The notes below the pieces were generated by a model that saw nothing but the letters and a program-made list of their open reading frames with translations, had not been told where the DNA came from and ran no database searches. A stretch of 64,000 nucleotides of DNA from an uncultured Lachnospiraceae bacterium (GTDB lineage Bacteria; Bacillota; Clostridia; Lachnospirales; Lachnospiraceae), in contig CALWRS010000002.1 in assembly GCA_944384025.1 (NCBI GenBank), positions 224,603 through 288,602 of the forward strand, read 5' to 3'. Positions 16,200 to 25,985 of the stretch are shown in pieces. The position numbers and the translations under genes are program-made. The stretch's first letter is position 1. Each line of letters starts with the position of its first letter.

Positions 16200-17330
16200 T
16201 CATTCCCCAAAAATATTCATTATAACATCAAAACATCGTATACTCGCTGAGTTGATATACTTTCGGGAGCTAGAATTAAAGAGCGACATATTGTTTTGAC
16301 TATTATATAAATTTATCGCCTTGCGATAAAAATCGCTATTATTAGCAAAATTCCCCTTGCTGATGCGATCCACAAACGGCTTATAGTCAGACTTAAGATA
16401 CTTGTAATGTCTAATCATTGCAATATACGGAGCTCTTTCGTATTCAACCAACGGAAACTGGTAGTGTGCATTTATCACAAGAGCTTTTCTATCGAAGTAC
16501 AGTAACGGTGATTTGGAAACCCAAATACGTTTAGCTCCCAATACTCTCTCTCTGGGACCGCCTTCCCAATGAGTAACAAATGAATTATCGACATATCTAT
16601 ATGAATCCGTATCAAAATAATTAAACACCTGTGGTATTTCGGAATAGCTACATTCGCTACAGAAGAGCGGTTCATTAGAGTACATATCTATCAATAGTCC
16701 TTTTCCTCTCTGATAGCCGCATTTTTCCATTTTCTCAACGAGCTGACAAATATCATATTTTTCTCTTCCAATATAATCAAATAACTCGTCTGAATCAACA
16801 ATAAGATACCAATGCTCAAATCCAACACTGGCAATTAACCTATTAACCCACCCCTCTTTCCTGTACGTTTCATACTCCTCATTGCAGGAAAACAGATTAA
16901 CATCTCTCTGTTCCCTTAGAAATTCAAACGTACCATCCGTTGAACCGTTATCTAAAACCAAAAAGAATTTGATTCCCAATTGTCTATAATACTCAAGCAA
17001 AAGCTGAATCCTATCTAAGTCATTCTTGACAGTAGTTACAAGAATAACATCTCTCCTGTCGCTCACGTCAGTCGAATCAAATCGCTTTTCGACGGCCGCA
17101 ATATTATTTTTATAGAAAGACTGAACAATCTTTCTCATCATGTCGAATTTCTTTTCATCTGTAGCATAAGCCGCAAATGCCTGGGAAAAATTGGAATAAA
17201 ATTGCATCTGTACATCTTCAGATATGTCTAAAGCATCGGCATAACCTTTAGCCTCATCTAAGACTTCACGCACCAATTTGCCTTTTTTTACCCAATATTG
17301 CAACTTCCGGCATTTACTATAAATAGACAT
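16200..17330 (-). CDS. Glycosyltransferase family 2-like protein
   Basis: About 376 residues from the ATG at 17330 (GAGGTGA upstream, 1 nt after the previous stop). A helical N-terminus (1-85) precedes a GT-A domain: DVILVTTVKNDLDRIQLLLE, FFLVLDNGSTDGT, and YLIVDSDELFDY with the DxD metal motif. The LDNGSTDGT and VDSDE motifs match the Glyco_tranf_2_4 subgroup that often acts as a capsule or O-antigen transferase. A later FVTHWEGGPRERV and the histidine in INAHYQF fit acceptor-side loops. The sugar transferred is unknown. Confidence 0.88.
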   Translation of the reverse strand: MSIYSKCRKLQYWVKKGKLVREVLDEAKGYADALDISEDVQMQFYSNFSQAFAAYATDEKKFDMMRKIVQSFYKNNIAAVEKRFDSTDVSDRRDVILVTTVKNDLDRIQLLLEYYRQLGIKFFLVLDNGSTDGTFEFLREQRDVNLFSCNEEYETYRKEGWVNRLIASVGFEHWYLIVDSDELFDYIGREKYDICQLVEKMEKCGYQRGKGLLIDMYSNEPLFCSECSYSEIPQVFNYFDTDSYRYVDNSFVTHWEGGPRERVLGAKRIWVSKSPLLYFDRKALVINAHYQFPLVEYERAPYIAMIRHYKYLKSDYKPFVDRISKGNFANNSDFYRKAINLYNSQNNMSLFNSSSRKYINSASIRCFDVIMNIFGE

Positions 17331-17331
17331 G

Positions 17332-18483
17332 TCACTCACCTCTAGTTGTAATATTATCAATCAGTTTACCTAGTGCCATATTGAATCTATTAATTGTGAA
17401 ACACTTTTCATAAATGCATCGACCAGCATCTCCCACCTCACGAAGTCTAGTCCTTTCATAGTATATTTTTTCAATCTTATCCACCAAGTCCTTCACGTTT
17501 GCTGCTTGAAAGGTATATCCATTTTTCCCTTCATCAATTAAGGCATACTGTCCACAGTTTGAACTCAAAAGCACACATTTACTATGTAAAAAACCTTCTG
17601 TCACTACAACCGGTAATGGGTCATCATCAGACACTGCTACAACCACATCAATATTCATATATATATCTGCCATCTTGTCATGGGGAACAGTCTGTACATA
17701 ATGGATGTCCTTAACTGATGTTTTTAATGAATTTAGAAATTGTATGTAGTACTCTTCGTCTCCCGCTAACTGCTTTCCAATAATTGTAAACTCTGTATTT
17801 TGTAGCACTTCCTTAGACAATATTTGAATAGCTTTGATAAAGTCAATGTTTCTCTTTCTTTGGCTTATCGCACCAATGAGTGCAAAACTAACCGTATCAC
17901 TTTTGTTTTTTTCTCTATCAGAAACAGAATAATTTATAACATCTTTTGTTCCGTAATAGAGCAACCCAATTGGCATATTGAATCCAGAATCAACTAAACA
18001 TTTGCGCGACCATTCACTAACACAATAAATATAAAGGTTATCCTTCCCCGCCAAAGAAATCTTATGTGCATATTTTTCTGTATAGGTCCTTCCTTCATGA
18101 ATCCACCACAAAATGGGAATCTCTTTAGCATTTTCGACCCATTCATACATAAGCAGGGAATTCACAAAAATCATTCTCCATCTTTTACTAACAAGTATTT
18201 TTATTATTAGTTTCGTAAAATATGTAGAACATAGTACATTTATACCCATCCTCCTGTATGTGCTTTCGAGATTTCCAACATCAGGAGATACTATAACAAC
18301 TCTGAATCCCTTTTTCTTTAGAAGTTCAACAGCCTCTACCAATACCAACGATGCCCCGCCTTCGTTCAATGCATGAGAAACAACTAATACAGTATTCTCG
18401 CCTACGATTAAAAACAGTGACGCCAATAAAGTTACTAACGACTTATATAAACATCTAAGGTGCCATAAGACTACTTTAAACAT
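17332..18483 (-). CDS. Glycosyltransferase family 4-like protein
   Basis: A 383-residue GT-B enzyme. The N-terminal half starts with a hydrophobic membrane-associating helix (LVTLLASLFLIVGENTVLVV) and the acceptor loop SHALNEGGASLVL; the C-terminal half has FALIGAISQRKRNIDFIKAI (family 4 start of the donor domain), YVQTVPHDKMADIYMNIDVV and the donor motif DDPLPVVVTEGF with Glu at the usual EX7E place. It adds one sugar to the lipid-linked repeat unit. Its stop is 1 nt from the next start. Confidence 0.9.
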   Translation of the reverse strand: MFKVVLWHLRCLYKSLVTLLASLFLIVGENTVLVVSHALNEGGASLVLVEAVELLKKKGFRVVIVSPDVGNLESTYRRMGINVLCSTYFTKLIIKILVSKRWRMIFVNSLLMYEWVENAKEIPILWWIHEGRTYTEKYAHKISLAGKDNLYIYCVSEWSRKCLVDSGFNMPIGLLYYGTKDVINYSVSDREKNKSDTVSFALIGAISQRKRNIDFIKAIQILSKEVLQNTEFTIIGKQLAGDEEYYIQFLNSLKTSVKDIHYVQTVPHDKMADIYMNIDVVVAVSDDDPLPVVVTEGFLHSKCVLLSSNCGQYALIDEGKNGYTFQAANVKDLVDKIEKIYYERTRLREVGDAGRCIYEKCFTINRFNMALGKLIDNITTRGE

Positions 18484-18514
18484 ACTTATTCCCCTACCAC
18501 TCGATTATCTCTTT

Positions 18515-19645
18515 TCAATACTCAGGAAACTCGTTATTAGCTTCCAAAGCATTCTTAATGGCTTCCAAGTTTCGATATCCATATCTTTCATCTGGTTCAA
18601 GATAGCCGCCCTCAGCCCATTCGTTCCAAGCATACATAAACATCATATCCTTGTGGTAAATTTCCCTAGTTCTCTTGATCTGCACTGTCAAATACTTTTG
18701 GAACTTCTCTGGAGTATCTCCTACATATACTCTGCCTTTCTTACCATGGCGCGGAGTATTATCCCATCCCACAAACGCCCCCGGAATATTCTTCTCTGAG
18801 TCTGGTTTTCTATCGAGCACTGCCCTCCAAGCCAAATCGTAATCCACACGATTTTCTACCAGTTTACCATCACCAACAAATTTCAGATTAAAGCCGAATT
18901 TTTTTTCCAAAAAATTAGACAATTTTCGTTTTAACCCCCGAACCACCTTATGCTTATTTTCATTTAAGTCATAAAATGCATAATGTGGCTGAAATTCTAT
19001 ATTATAATTAAACATATGGTCATCTTTATTCTTTTCGAGATCAAACGCTATATTCTGATAGGCAAAATCTATACCTTGAAATCCGTTCTCTCTCGCTAAT
19101 CTGGTCCAACATTCAAGCATCTCATTTAAACATTCAATGATCTCCGGACGATAAATGACAACAAAAGGTTTGTTGTCATTTTTGATATACCGATTATCTT
19201 TAAAAAAGGGCAATAGATAATTAAAGTGCTCTATCCACTCACGCTTCTCGCCGTATTCTTGAGTAATCAATACTTTCTTTTCTCCTACCCATGCGCGAGT
19301 CCAAGGCTCATTTGCCCAGCAAATGCAAAATGGAATATCCACCTTAGGATTCTTCAGCATCTGTTCCATGGGTTTTTCGAGCAAAAGTTTTCCATTAAAC
19401 CAGTAGTGATAATAGCAAAAGCCGTATATTCCATAGCTTTTCGCCAAATTTGCCTGCCATACTTTGACTTCATCGTCCAACAAATTATAATAATTTTTAT
19501 TTAGTGGTACTCTCGGCTGCTCATGACCTTCATATACCGGCTTAGCATTTTTTACATTAACCCACTCTGTAAATCCCTTTCCCCACCACTGATCATTTTC
19601 TGGTATATCATGAAACTGCGGCAAGTAAAATGCAATTATTTTCAT
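18515..19645 (-). CDS. WbsX-type (GH99-like) polysaccharide protein
   Basis: A 376-residue protein of the WbsX family. It starts MKIIAFYLPQFHDIPENDQW and continues WGKGFTEWVNVKNAKP, YGIYGFCYYHYWFNGK and FCICWANEPWTRAW, the aromatic barrel motifs shared with GH99 (endo-alpha-mannosidase) folds; a final MFMYAWNEWAEGGYLEPDER completes the family pattern. WbsX proteins occur only in O-antigen, capsule or exopolysaccharide clusters and are usually called glycosyltransferases, although the fold is that of a hydrolase. It is flanked by two GT4 genes. Confidence 0.9.
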   Translation of the reverse strand: MKIIAFYLPQFHDIPENDQWWGKGFTEWVNVKNAKPVYEGHEQPRVPLNKNYYNLLDDEVKVWQANLAKSYGIYGFCYYHYWFNGKLLLEKPMEQMLKNPKVDIPFCICWANEPWTRAWVGEKKVLITQEYGEKREWIEHFNYLLPFFKDNRYIKNDNKPFVVIYRPEIIECLNEMLECWTRLARENGFQGIDFAYQNIAFDLEKNKDDHMFNYNIEFQPHYAFYDLNENKHKVVRGLKRKLSNFLEKKFGFNLKFVGDGKLVENRVDYDLAWRAVLDRKPDSEKNIPGAFVGWDNTPRHGKKGRVYVGDTPEKFQKYLTVQIKRTREIYHKDMMFMYAWNEWAEGGYLEPDERYGYRNLEAIKNALEANNEFPEY

Positions 19646-19684
19646 ATACTTACTCCTTAATGGCTATAAAATATACTTTTAAAT

Positions 19685-20755
19685 TCAATCTCTGTGGTTG
19701 CTCTTTATCCATTCATTTAGATTTTGCATTACTTGTTCGGGAATGAAGCGTTTACATTCCTCTATGCACTCGAATTTCATTCTCTTTACTTCTTCTTTAT
19801 GCTCTACTGCATACAAAATTCGTTTCGCCAAATCCTCAGTATTATGAACTTCTACCAAGTATCCTGTCTTGCCATCCTCAACCAACTCATTATTAAATCT
19901 CCAGTTTGAGGCAATGACTGGCAAGCCTGCCATCATGCTTTCACAAATTGTTGTGGGAAATCCCTCACCTGCATAATACGTAGGAAATAGCAACATAAAA
20001 TATTGCGATAGCTTTTCAAGGCCTTCATCACTTGATAGTATTCCCTTATAAGAAACAAAGTCACAATAATCACTAAACAGTTTCTGATAATGGTCAGTAA
20101 ATCCACTTTCGATTGGTCCCCAAACATCCACTTTGCACACGATACGTTTTTTTTCTTTATTAACCCTATAAATAGCAGAAATCGCGTCATCTATTCCCTT
20201 AGTTGGAATTACTCTCGAAAATGTACAGAATGTGAATGGCTCGGTTGGATTAAACTCTATGTCCTCTTTTTTCAAAGGCGCTCTGGTAGAAAATATAGGC
20301 ATAACATCTATAGGAGTATTTGTAAATGCAATCAATTCATCCCTTAATTGCTTTGTTTCTGGCAAGAGATAATCAACTTTTCGAATGGCTTTTACTAAAT
20401 AGTTATATTTTTGTAACAGTCCAGGTAACCATCCTCCAACTATAGGATAGGCCAAACTATATTTCCCTGCACTCTTAAAAAGTGAAAAGAATGGTAACAC
20501 AACCTTAATGCCGTTCTTGTTGGGCATAATAATGACAATATCACATTGTTTGACAACTCTAAAGCACTGCGCAATTAATGACACTATATCTTTTTTCCAA
20601 TTCGATGTGTCAACGCACACTATCTGATTGGGATATGTGCGTTCCAACTCTTGGAGTATTCCTCTAGTTTTACTCATCTGGCCTCCAATTATCGGATTCT
20701 GAGTTGCATATCCTAGGTATCCCACAAGACCTATTTTTTTCTTTTTACTTCTCAT
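19685..20755 (-). CDS. Glycosyltransferase family 4-like protein
   Basis: A 356-residue GT-B enzyme. The start KKIGLVGYLGYATQNPIIGG is the N-terminal Rossmann strand with a glycine-rich acceptor loop; TFCTFSRVIPTKGIDDAISA opens the donor domain, and FPTYYAGEGFPTTICESMMA gives the E-x7-E donor site (GEGFPTTICE), followed by GLPVIASNWRFNNELV and GKTGYLVE. It overlaps the 3' end of glf by 4 bp. Likely uses a nucleotide hexose made in this cluster. Confidence 0.9.
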   Translation of the reverse strand: MRSKKKKIGLVGYLGYATQNPIIGGQMSKTRGILQELERTYPNQIVCVDTSNWKKDIVSLIAQCFRVVKQCDIVIIMPNKNGIKVVLPFFSLFKSAGKYSLAYPIVGGWLPGLLQKYNYLVKAIRKVDYLLPETKQLRDELIAFTNTPIDVMPIFSTRAPLKKEDIEFNPTEPFTFCTFSRVIPTKGIDDAISAIYRVNKEKKRIVCKVDVWGPIESGFTDHYQKLFSDYCDFVSYKGILSSDEGLEKLSQYFMLLFPTYYAGEGFPTTICESMMAGLPVIASNWRFNNELVEDGKTGYLVEVHNTEDLAKRILYAVEHKEEVKRMKFECIEECKRFIPEQVMQNLNEWIKSNHRD

Positions 20756-21852
20756 TGGTTCACCTTACCAATCTCTGTAAAAACATCAAGTGCCCGTCGA
20801 ATCACATCATCCATGTCATAGTATTTATACTCAGCTAAACGCCCCAAGAAAATTACATTCTCTTCTTTTGCAGCCTCTTCCCTATACTTCTGTGCTAATT
20901 CTTTCCATTCGGCAGTTGGGAAAGTGTAAAACGGTTCATCACCATCACAAGGAATTTCCTTAAGAATAGTTGTCTTTTCTGATTTCTGTCCGGTTAACTT
21001 TTTAAATTCCGTTATTCTTGTGTAATCATAATCCATCGGCCAACGTGTACTTGCTACAGGCTGGTAAGACTCACAATCATGCGTTTCAAAGATAAATTTT
21101 ATACTACGATATTTGAGTTTACCAAACTTGTAATCGAAGTAGTAGTCAATCGGACCCGTATAAATCAGTTTTTCATACTCTATGTTACCTATAACATCCT
21201 TATAATCAGTATTAAGCAATACATGAATTTCAGGATGGTCGAGCATCTTGCGGCACATCTCTGTAAAACCGCCCTTCGGATTTCCCTGATACTTATCTGT
21301 GAAATAGCGAGTATCACGGTTCTTTCGGAACGGAATTCTACTGATAACCGATTTATCAAGCTGTGAGGGATCCACTCCCCACTGCTTAATCGTGAAATAC
21401 TTAAAGAATTTTTCGTAGATATCTTGACCGCCCTGGCTCAACACCACATCTTCACTGGTTTTGATTTCGTCTATTTTTACTTTTCGGCTTTCGATAAATG
21501 CATCCATCTCATCCTCAGACAGATTCATATTATAAAGCTGATTGATTGTTTCAAGAGAAATAGGCATTGGTACAAAATTACCATTCACATAAGACATAAC
21601 ACGGTGCTGATACTCATGCCAATCACAATATTTACAAATAAAACCAAAGACTTCTTTATCATTTGTGTGAAAGGTATGCGGGCCGTACATCTGAACAAGA
21701 ATTCCATCCTTGTTATATTCATCATATACATTTCCTGCGATATGATCTCTTTTTTCAATTATCAACACCTGCTCATGCAGTTGCGTCGCAATACGTTCAG
21801 CAATTGTTATCCCCGCAAGACCGGCACCTACAATAACGAATTTGAATTTCAT
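20752..21852 (-). CDS. glf: UDP-galactopyranose mutase
   Basis: About 366 residues from the ATG at 21852 (GGAGGAG 7 nt upstream; overlaps the previous stop as TAATG). The FAD-binding VGAGLAGITIAERIA (residues 8-22) and IIEKRDHIAGNVYDEYN (33-49) are intact, as are the substrate-lid MYGPHTFHT, FKYFTIKQWGVDP and RIPFRKNRDTRYFTD. It converts UDP-galactopyranose to UDP-galactofuranose using reduced FAD. The polysaccharide therefore very likely contains galactofuranose. Confidence 0.96.
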   Translation of the reverse strand: MKFKFVIVGAGLAGITIAERIATQLHEQVLIIEKRDHIAGNVYDEYNKDGILVQMYGPHTFHTNDKEVFGFICKYCDWHEYQHRVMSYVNGNFVPMPISLETINQLYNMNLSEDEMDAFIESRKVKIDEIKTSEDVVLSQGGQDIYEKFFKYFTIKQWGVDPSQLDKSVISRIPFRKNRDTRYFTDKYQGNPKGGFTEMCRKMLDHPEIHVLLNTDYKDVIGNIEYEKLIYTGPIDYYFDYKFGKLKYRSIKFIFETHDCESYQPVASTRWPMDYDYTRITEFKKLTGQKSEKTTILKEIPCDGDEPFYTFPTAEWKELAQKYREEAAKEENVIFLGRLAEYKYYDMDDVIRRALDVFTEIGKVNQ

Positions 21853-22673
21853 TATGAACTCCTCCCATATTTCTTTTTCAAAAACTTGGCTGATAAAAAC
21901 GATTTGATTTTGAAAGGCCAATTCACTTGCTCCATATATGGAAGTTCTTTGATTTCATTCTTTTTTACTGTTCCATCTTCAACCTTCTTTTCCAGCCATA
22001 CATCAAACAATATCTCACTTATTCTTCCGCAAAATCTGCTATCAAAATCAGATAATTGGCTTGTATCTACTTGATCTGCAACCTGGAAAAGTATATTAAA
22101 GAGCCATTTACAGTAATCGTCCATTAAATCTGCTTTTAGAATCATCATATTGAACATATATCCCCATGTTCGTTTCATAACAAGATCAAACGCATGAAGA
22201 TATTCTGGGCAGTCTTTTTCTATGATATTTCTTACGATCTTAAAATGATTCTCGTCATGTGTATGCGAATAATGGGAGGACAAAGACTCAATAAAGTAAT
22301 GCCTTTTCTTAGGTGTAAATACCTTGTATTGCTTTAATAATGGCTCAATTTCTTTATAAGTAATAGCAGAACTTACTATATTCTTCTTATCAGGATGCCC
22401 GCCAACAAAGTGGCGTCTATAATGCACTAATCCCTTATAATCCGCATTTAAATTTTTCCATATCCAATATAAACCCGTTTGTGTTCCAAAACGATAATTT
22501 TTGTCAGATATATTGTCTCCGCTATCATCACGCACATATCCGAAATCCAAAGGATTACCATCCTTATCTTTTTTTCCAGCGGATCCAACGTGTAGAGGTA
22601 TGTACATTTCATCCGTTGGCATTTCATATTTTTTGTGGGTAGCAACCACAATTTTAATATTGTTTTTCAACAC
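21852..22673 (-). CDS. DUF4422 glycosyltransferase-like protein
   Basis: A 273-residue protein of the DUF4422 family, found beside glf in many capsule clusters. It begins NIKIVVATHKKYEMPTDEMY and has YIPLHVGSAGKK, NISDKNYRFGTQTGLYWIWK and GLVHYRRHF, then HAFDLVMKRTWGYMFNMMIL. The family is related to GT-A transferases and is thought to add galactofuranose or another sugar; activity here is unproved. No membrane helices are seen. Confidence 0.88.
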   Translation of the reverse strand: MLKNNIKIVVATHKKYEMPTDEMYIPLHVGSAGKKDKDGNPLDFGYVRDDSGDNISDKNYRFGTQTGLYWIWKNLNADYKGLVHYRRHFVGGHPDKKNIVSSAITYKEIEPLLKQYKVFTPKKRHYFIESLSSHYSHTHDENHFKIVRNIIEKDCPEYLHAFDLVMKRTWGYMFNMMILKADLMDDYCKWLFNILFQVADQVDTSQLSDFDSRFCGRISEILFDVWLEKKVEDGTVKKNEIKELPYMEQVNWPFKIKSFLSAKFLKKKYGRSS

Positions 22674-22722
22674 TAATCCCTCTCAAACTACATATTTCAT
22701 CAAAAGTGAATGCCGTTATTTT

Positions 22723-23973
22723 TTAATCCCGCTGGAAAATATCCCTCGTATAAACCTTCTCTTTCACGTCATCCAGACAGCTATCATACCTATTCGCCAC
22801 TATTGCCTGTGACATTTCCTTAAATTTCTCAAGATCGTTCACAACCAGACTGCCGAAGAACTTCTCCCCATCTGCCAAAGTCGGCTCATAAATTACTACA
22901 GTTGCACCCTTAGCCTTGATCCGCTTCATGACACCCTGGATGCTGCTCTGTCTGAAGTTGTCTGAATTGCTCTTCATTGTCAGCCTATACACACCAACGA
23001 CAACCTCCTTCTCCTTACCAGCACTCCATTCATCATTAGCCTCATAAGCTCCGGCAATCTCAAGCACCCTATCTGCGATGAAGTCCTTTCTCGTCCTGTT
23101 GCTCTCCACGATTGCTTCGATTAAGTTCTCAGGAACATCCTGATAGTTAGCCAGCAACTGCTTGGTGTCTTTCGGCAGGCAGTACCCGCCGTAACCGAAG
23201 CTCGGATTGTTATAATGAGTACCAATTCTCGGATCCAGGCAGACACCATTAATAATCTGCTGTGTGTTCAGACCTTTCGATTCTGCATATGTATCCAGCT
23301 CATTGAAGTACGCAACTCTCAGAGCCAGATAGGTGTTGGCGAACAGCTTGACTGCCTCTGCCTCAGTGAATCCCATGAACAGCGTGTCGATATCTTCCTT
23401 GACAGCTCCCTCCTGGAGCAACTTCGCAAAGGTCTCTGCAGCCTTCACCAGTCTGGCATTCTCAATATCCGTACCCACGATGATTCTGCTCGGATACAAA
23501 TTGTCATAAAGTGCCTTGCTTTCACGGAGAAACTCAGGACTGAAGATGATATTGTCGCAGTGGAATTTTTCTCTAACGCTCGCCGTATATCCCACCGGAA
23601 TCGTACTCTTAATCACCATAATGGCTTCCGGGTTGTACTGAATTACTAACTTGATCACATCCTCAACTGCAGATGTGTCAAAGAAGTTTTTCTTGCTGTC
23701 ATAGTTGGTAGGGGCAGCGATGACAACGAAATCAGCATCGCTATATGCTGCCTCTGCATCCAGCGTGGCAGTCAGATCCAGTTCCTTTTCTGCCAGATAT
23801 TTTTCTATATAATCATCCTGAATCGGGGACTTCTTGTTATTGATCAGCTCCACTTTCTCAGGCACGATATCCACAGCGGTTACCTTATGATGCTGCGCCA
23901 GCAGTGTGGCGATGGACAATCCCACATAGCCAGTACCGGCAACTGCAATCTTCAAATCTTTGAATTCTCTCAT
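22723..23973 (-). CDS. ugd: UDP-glucose/nucleotide-sugar 6-dehydrogenase
   Basis: About 416 residues from the ATG at 23973 (GGAGG 11 nt upstream; an in-frame start at 24090 overlaps the upstream gene and is not conserved). The NAD site is [20 protein letters not shown]; substrate and catalytic motifs include [25 protein letters not shown] and [13 protein letters not shown] with the catalytic Cys. It oxidises UDP-glucose to UDP-glucuronate with two NAD+. The gene directly upstream is a UDP-glucuronate epimerase, so the pair makes UDP-galacturonate. A 54-bp piece of another ugd copy lies at 25917-25970. Confidence 0.94.
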   Translation of the reverse strand: MREFKDLKIAVAGTGYVGLSIATLLAQHHKVTAVDIVPEKVELINNKKSPIQDDYIEKYLAEKELDLTATLDAEAAYSDADFVVIAAPTNYDSKKNFFDTSAVEDVIKLVIQYNPEAIMVIKSTIPVGYTASVREKFHCDNIIFSPEFLRESKALYDNLYPSRIIVGTDIENARLVKAAETFAKLLQEGAVKEDIDTLFMGFTEAEAVKLFANTYLALRVAYFNELDTYAESKGLNTQQIINGVCLDPRIGTHYNNPSFGYGGYCLPKDTKQLLANYQDVPENLIEAIVESNRTRKDFIADRVLEIAGAYEANDEWSAGKEKEVVVGVYRLTMKSNSDNFRQSSIQGVMKRIKAKGATVVIYEPTLADGEKFFGSLVVNDLEKFKEMSQAIVANRYDSCLDDVKEKVYTRDIFQRD

Positions 23974-24055
23974 AATATTTTTTTCCTCCCCACAGGCTTC
24001 TATCATGCTGTGGACTATATTTCCGTCTGCGTTTCTAATCTGTGATGCTGTATCA

Positions 24056-25123
24056 TCACACCATATAAAACTCTTTGTACCACTCGGCAAACCGCCTCAG
24101 ACCATCTCTGAGACTTGTACTCGGTTTGAATCCAAAGTCTCTTTCCAGCGCACTAGTATCTGCATAGGTCACTGGCACATCGCCCGGCTGCATGGGAACA
24201 AGCTCCTTGTGAGCCCCAAAGTCATAATCCTCCGGAAGCACACCAGCTCTTACCAACTCCTCAGACAGAATCTGTACGAAGTCCAGCAGGTTCTCAGGAT
24301 TGTTGTTGCCAATGTTGTAAAGTGCATAGGGCGGCACCGGAAGTCCATCCTCGCCCGTCATCTTATCCGGTGCTTTAGCCATCACCTTCTCCACACCGGT
24401 TACAATGTCATCAATGTAAGTAAAATCTCGCTTGCAATTACCGTAGTTAAAAATCTGGATCGTCTTGCCTGCTCTCAACTTATCGGTAAAACCGAAGTAG
24501 GCCATGTCGGGCCGACCAGCAGGACCATAGACAGTAAAGAATCGGAGACCGGTAGAAGGGATATTGTACAGCTTCGCATAAGCATGAGCCATCAGCTCAT
24601 TTGACTTTTTCGTCGCTGCATAAAGAGAAACCGGGTTGTCCACCTTGTCATCCGTGCTGTACGGAACCTTCTTATTGGAACCGTAGACAGAGGAACTTGA
24701 AGCATATACCAAATGCTCCACAGGTGTATTTTCCTCATCATAGGAGTGCCTGCAAGCTTCCAGAATGTTGTAGAAGCCGATCAAATTGCTCTCCACATAA
24801 GCGTCCGGATTGATGATGGAGTATCTCACACCGGCCTGTGCTGCGAGGTTGACGACAATCTGTGGGTGATATGTACTAAAGATCCGATTAATTGTCTCTT
24901 TATCCGCAATACTCCCTCTCACAAAAACAAAGGAAGGATGTGCAGACAGTTCAGCCAATCGCGCTTCCTTCAAACGAACATCATAGTAGTCGTTCATGTT
25001 GTCGATACCGATAACTGTCACATCCTTCACGTCCTTGTAAAGGCGTTTAACAAGATTAGAGCCGATGAATCCAGCGGCCCCTGTCACCAATATCGTTTTC
25101 TTATGTAAGTCAATAGTGGTCAT
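24056..25123 (-). CDS. UDP-glucuronate 4-epimerase-like protein
   Basis: A 355-residue extended [18 protein letters not shown] binds [20 protein letters not shown] and [20 protein letters not shown] are hallmark motifs of the UDP-GlcA 4-epimerase (CapI/LpsL/GAE) group, with the Ser-Tyr-Lys triad at SSSSVYG and [24 protein letters not shown] completes the pattern. It would interconvert UDP-glucuronate and UDP-galacturonate; a related N-acetyl-hexosamine epimerase role is less likely. GAGGTAA precedes the ATG. It is the first gene after the 0.86-kb gene-free stretch. Confidence 0.88.
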   Translation of the reverse strand: MTTIDLHKKTILVTGAAGFIGSNLVKRLYKDVKDVTVIGIDNMNDYYDVRLKEARLAELSAHPSFVFVRGSIADKETINRIFSTYHPQIVVNLAAQAGVRYSIINPDAYVESNLIGFYNILEACRHSYDEENTPVEHLVYASSSSVYGSNKKVPYSTDDKVDNPVSLYAATKKSNELMAHAYAKLYNIPSTGLRFFTVYGPAGRPDMAYFGFTDKLRAGKTIQIFNYGNCKRDFTYIDDIVTGVEKVMAKAPDKMTGEDGLPVPPYALYNIGNNNPENLLDFVQILSEELVRAGVLPEDYDFGAHKELVPMQPGDVPVTYADTSALERDFGFKPSTSLRDGLRRFAEWYKEFYMV

Positions 25124-25225
25124 TGTTTGTTACCTCGCATCTATATTTTTCCCAAGTCCCTGTGGACAATGAACGGCCCGCATTCACTCTCCACAGCATC
25201 TTTGCTTAACTTCCTTCATCTCTAT

Positions 25226-25245
25226 AACCAGTGTCTGTCCAAAAT
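25226..25245. repeat. Direct repeat, copy 1
   Basis: AACCAGTGTCTGTCCAAAAT; a similar word is at 25749-25768 (17 of 20 identical, same orientation, 523 bp apart). It may be a relic of an insertion element. Confidence 0.4.
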
Positions 25246-25748
25246 GGCATCTTCCAAACTATGTAAAATCATGTACCGTTATGTTCATTTCCACACACTC
25301 CACATCGACTCCGATTCCGAAAATTCCTCAACTTTTTTTAAGGAAATACCTGCCATCAAGTGAATAACTTATTGAAATCCAACCGCTACAATAATCCATT
25401 TTGGATACGCTTCGTCTTATAGTGATATCCACATGGGCACCTCATTTCTGCGTCTCACACAGCAACTAATCTTTTAGGAAACACCCCGTCATATTTATCT
25501 AAATTATTGAAAAAAGCCTTATTTACAGCATTTCTTCCCGTCTCACTGTGTCTATCATCACCCGGAGTTTCTCTTTTTCATGCAGTTATCACTATCAGCC
25601 GCCCTCTATCCAAAACAAACTCTTGCACCCTCACAGGCTCCAAAGTTTCATTTTATATTGCTGATTCCCACACTTCTCTGCTCTCCTGGAGTCCTGTTTT
25701 GCAGATGAAAACCGTGCGTTTCTATTTATATTGCACTTATTAACATCC

Positions 25749-25768
25749 AACCTATGTCTGTCCAAAAC
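25749..25768. repeat. Direct repeat, copy 2
   Basis: AACCTATGTCTGTCCAAAAC, paired with the word at 25226-25245 in the same orientation. Confidence 0.4.
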
Positions 25769-25916
25769 TCAATTTTTCAGCTTTTCAGCGCCGACTTTCT
25801 CTTTATATTGCTGTATTTTCCGGTCATCATAGCCCATTTTTAAGCCACTAAAAATTCAGCCCAACCATTGTCATACAACGCCTTTAACTCCCTCAAAAAT
25901 TCCGGGCCGAACAAGA

Positions 25917-25970
25917 ATCATCTCCACCTTCTCAGGCACAATATCCACAGCCGTTACCTTATGATGCTGC
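25917..25970 (-). pseudogene. 54-bp fragment of a second ugd copy
   Basis: This segment matches 23843-23896 inside ugd at 50 of 54 positions, in the same orientation, and still encodes [18 protein letters not shown]. Similarity stops sharply on both sides. It lies 15 bp after the rmlD stop codon and is best read as a recombination scar left when one polysaccharide cassette was exchanged for another. Confidence 0.75.
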
Positions 25971-25985
25971 CATCCACATCCCTCT

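Larger units (their letters stand above)
25124..25916. other. Gene-free stretch between the variable cassette and rmlD
   Basis: No frame of credible coding quality is seen on either strand. The stretch is AT-rich and holds two similar 20-bp words (25226-25245 and 25749-25768) and several copies of TTATATTGC near 25650-25810. A 22-codon minus frame from an ATG near 25836 (MGYDDRKIQQYKEKV) has no ribosome site. A leader or promoter for the epimerase-ugd operon must lie at its left end, but no clean -35/-10 pair is visible. It looks like scar DNA from earlier insertions. Confidence 0.6.

Noticed and set aside
24091-25123. Long in-frame extension of ugd to 24090
   Set aside because: It overlaps the epimerase gene, lacks a ribosome site and the dehydrogenase family starts at the ATG at 23973.
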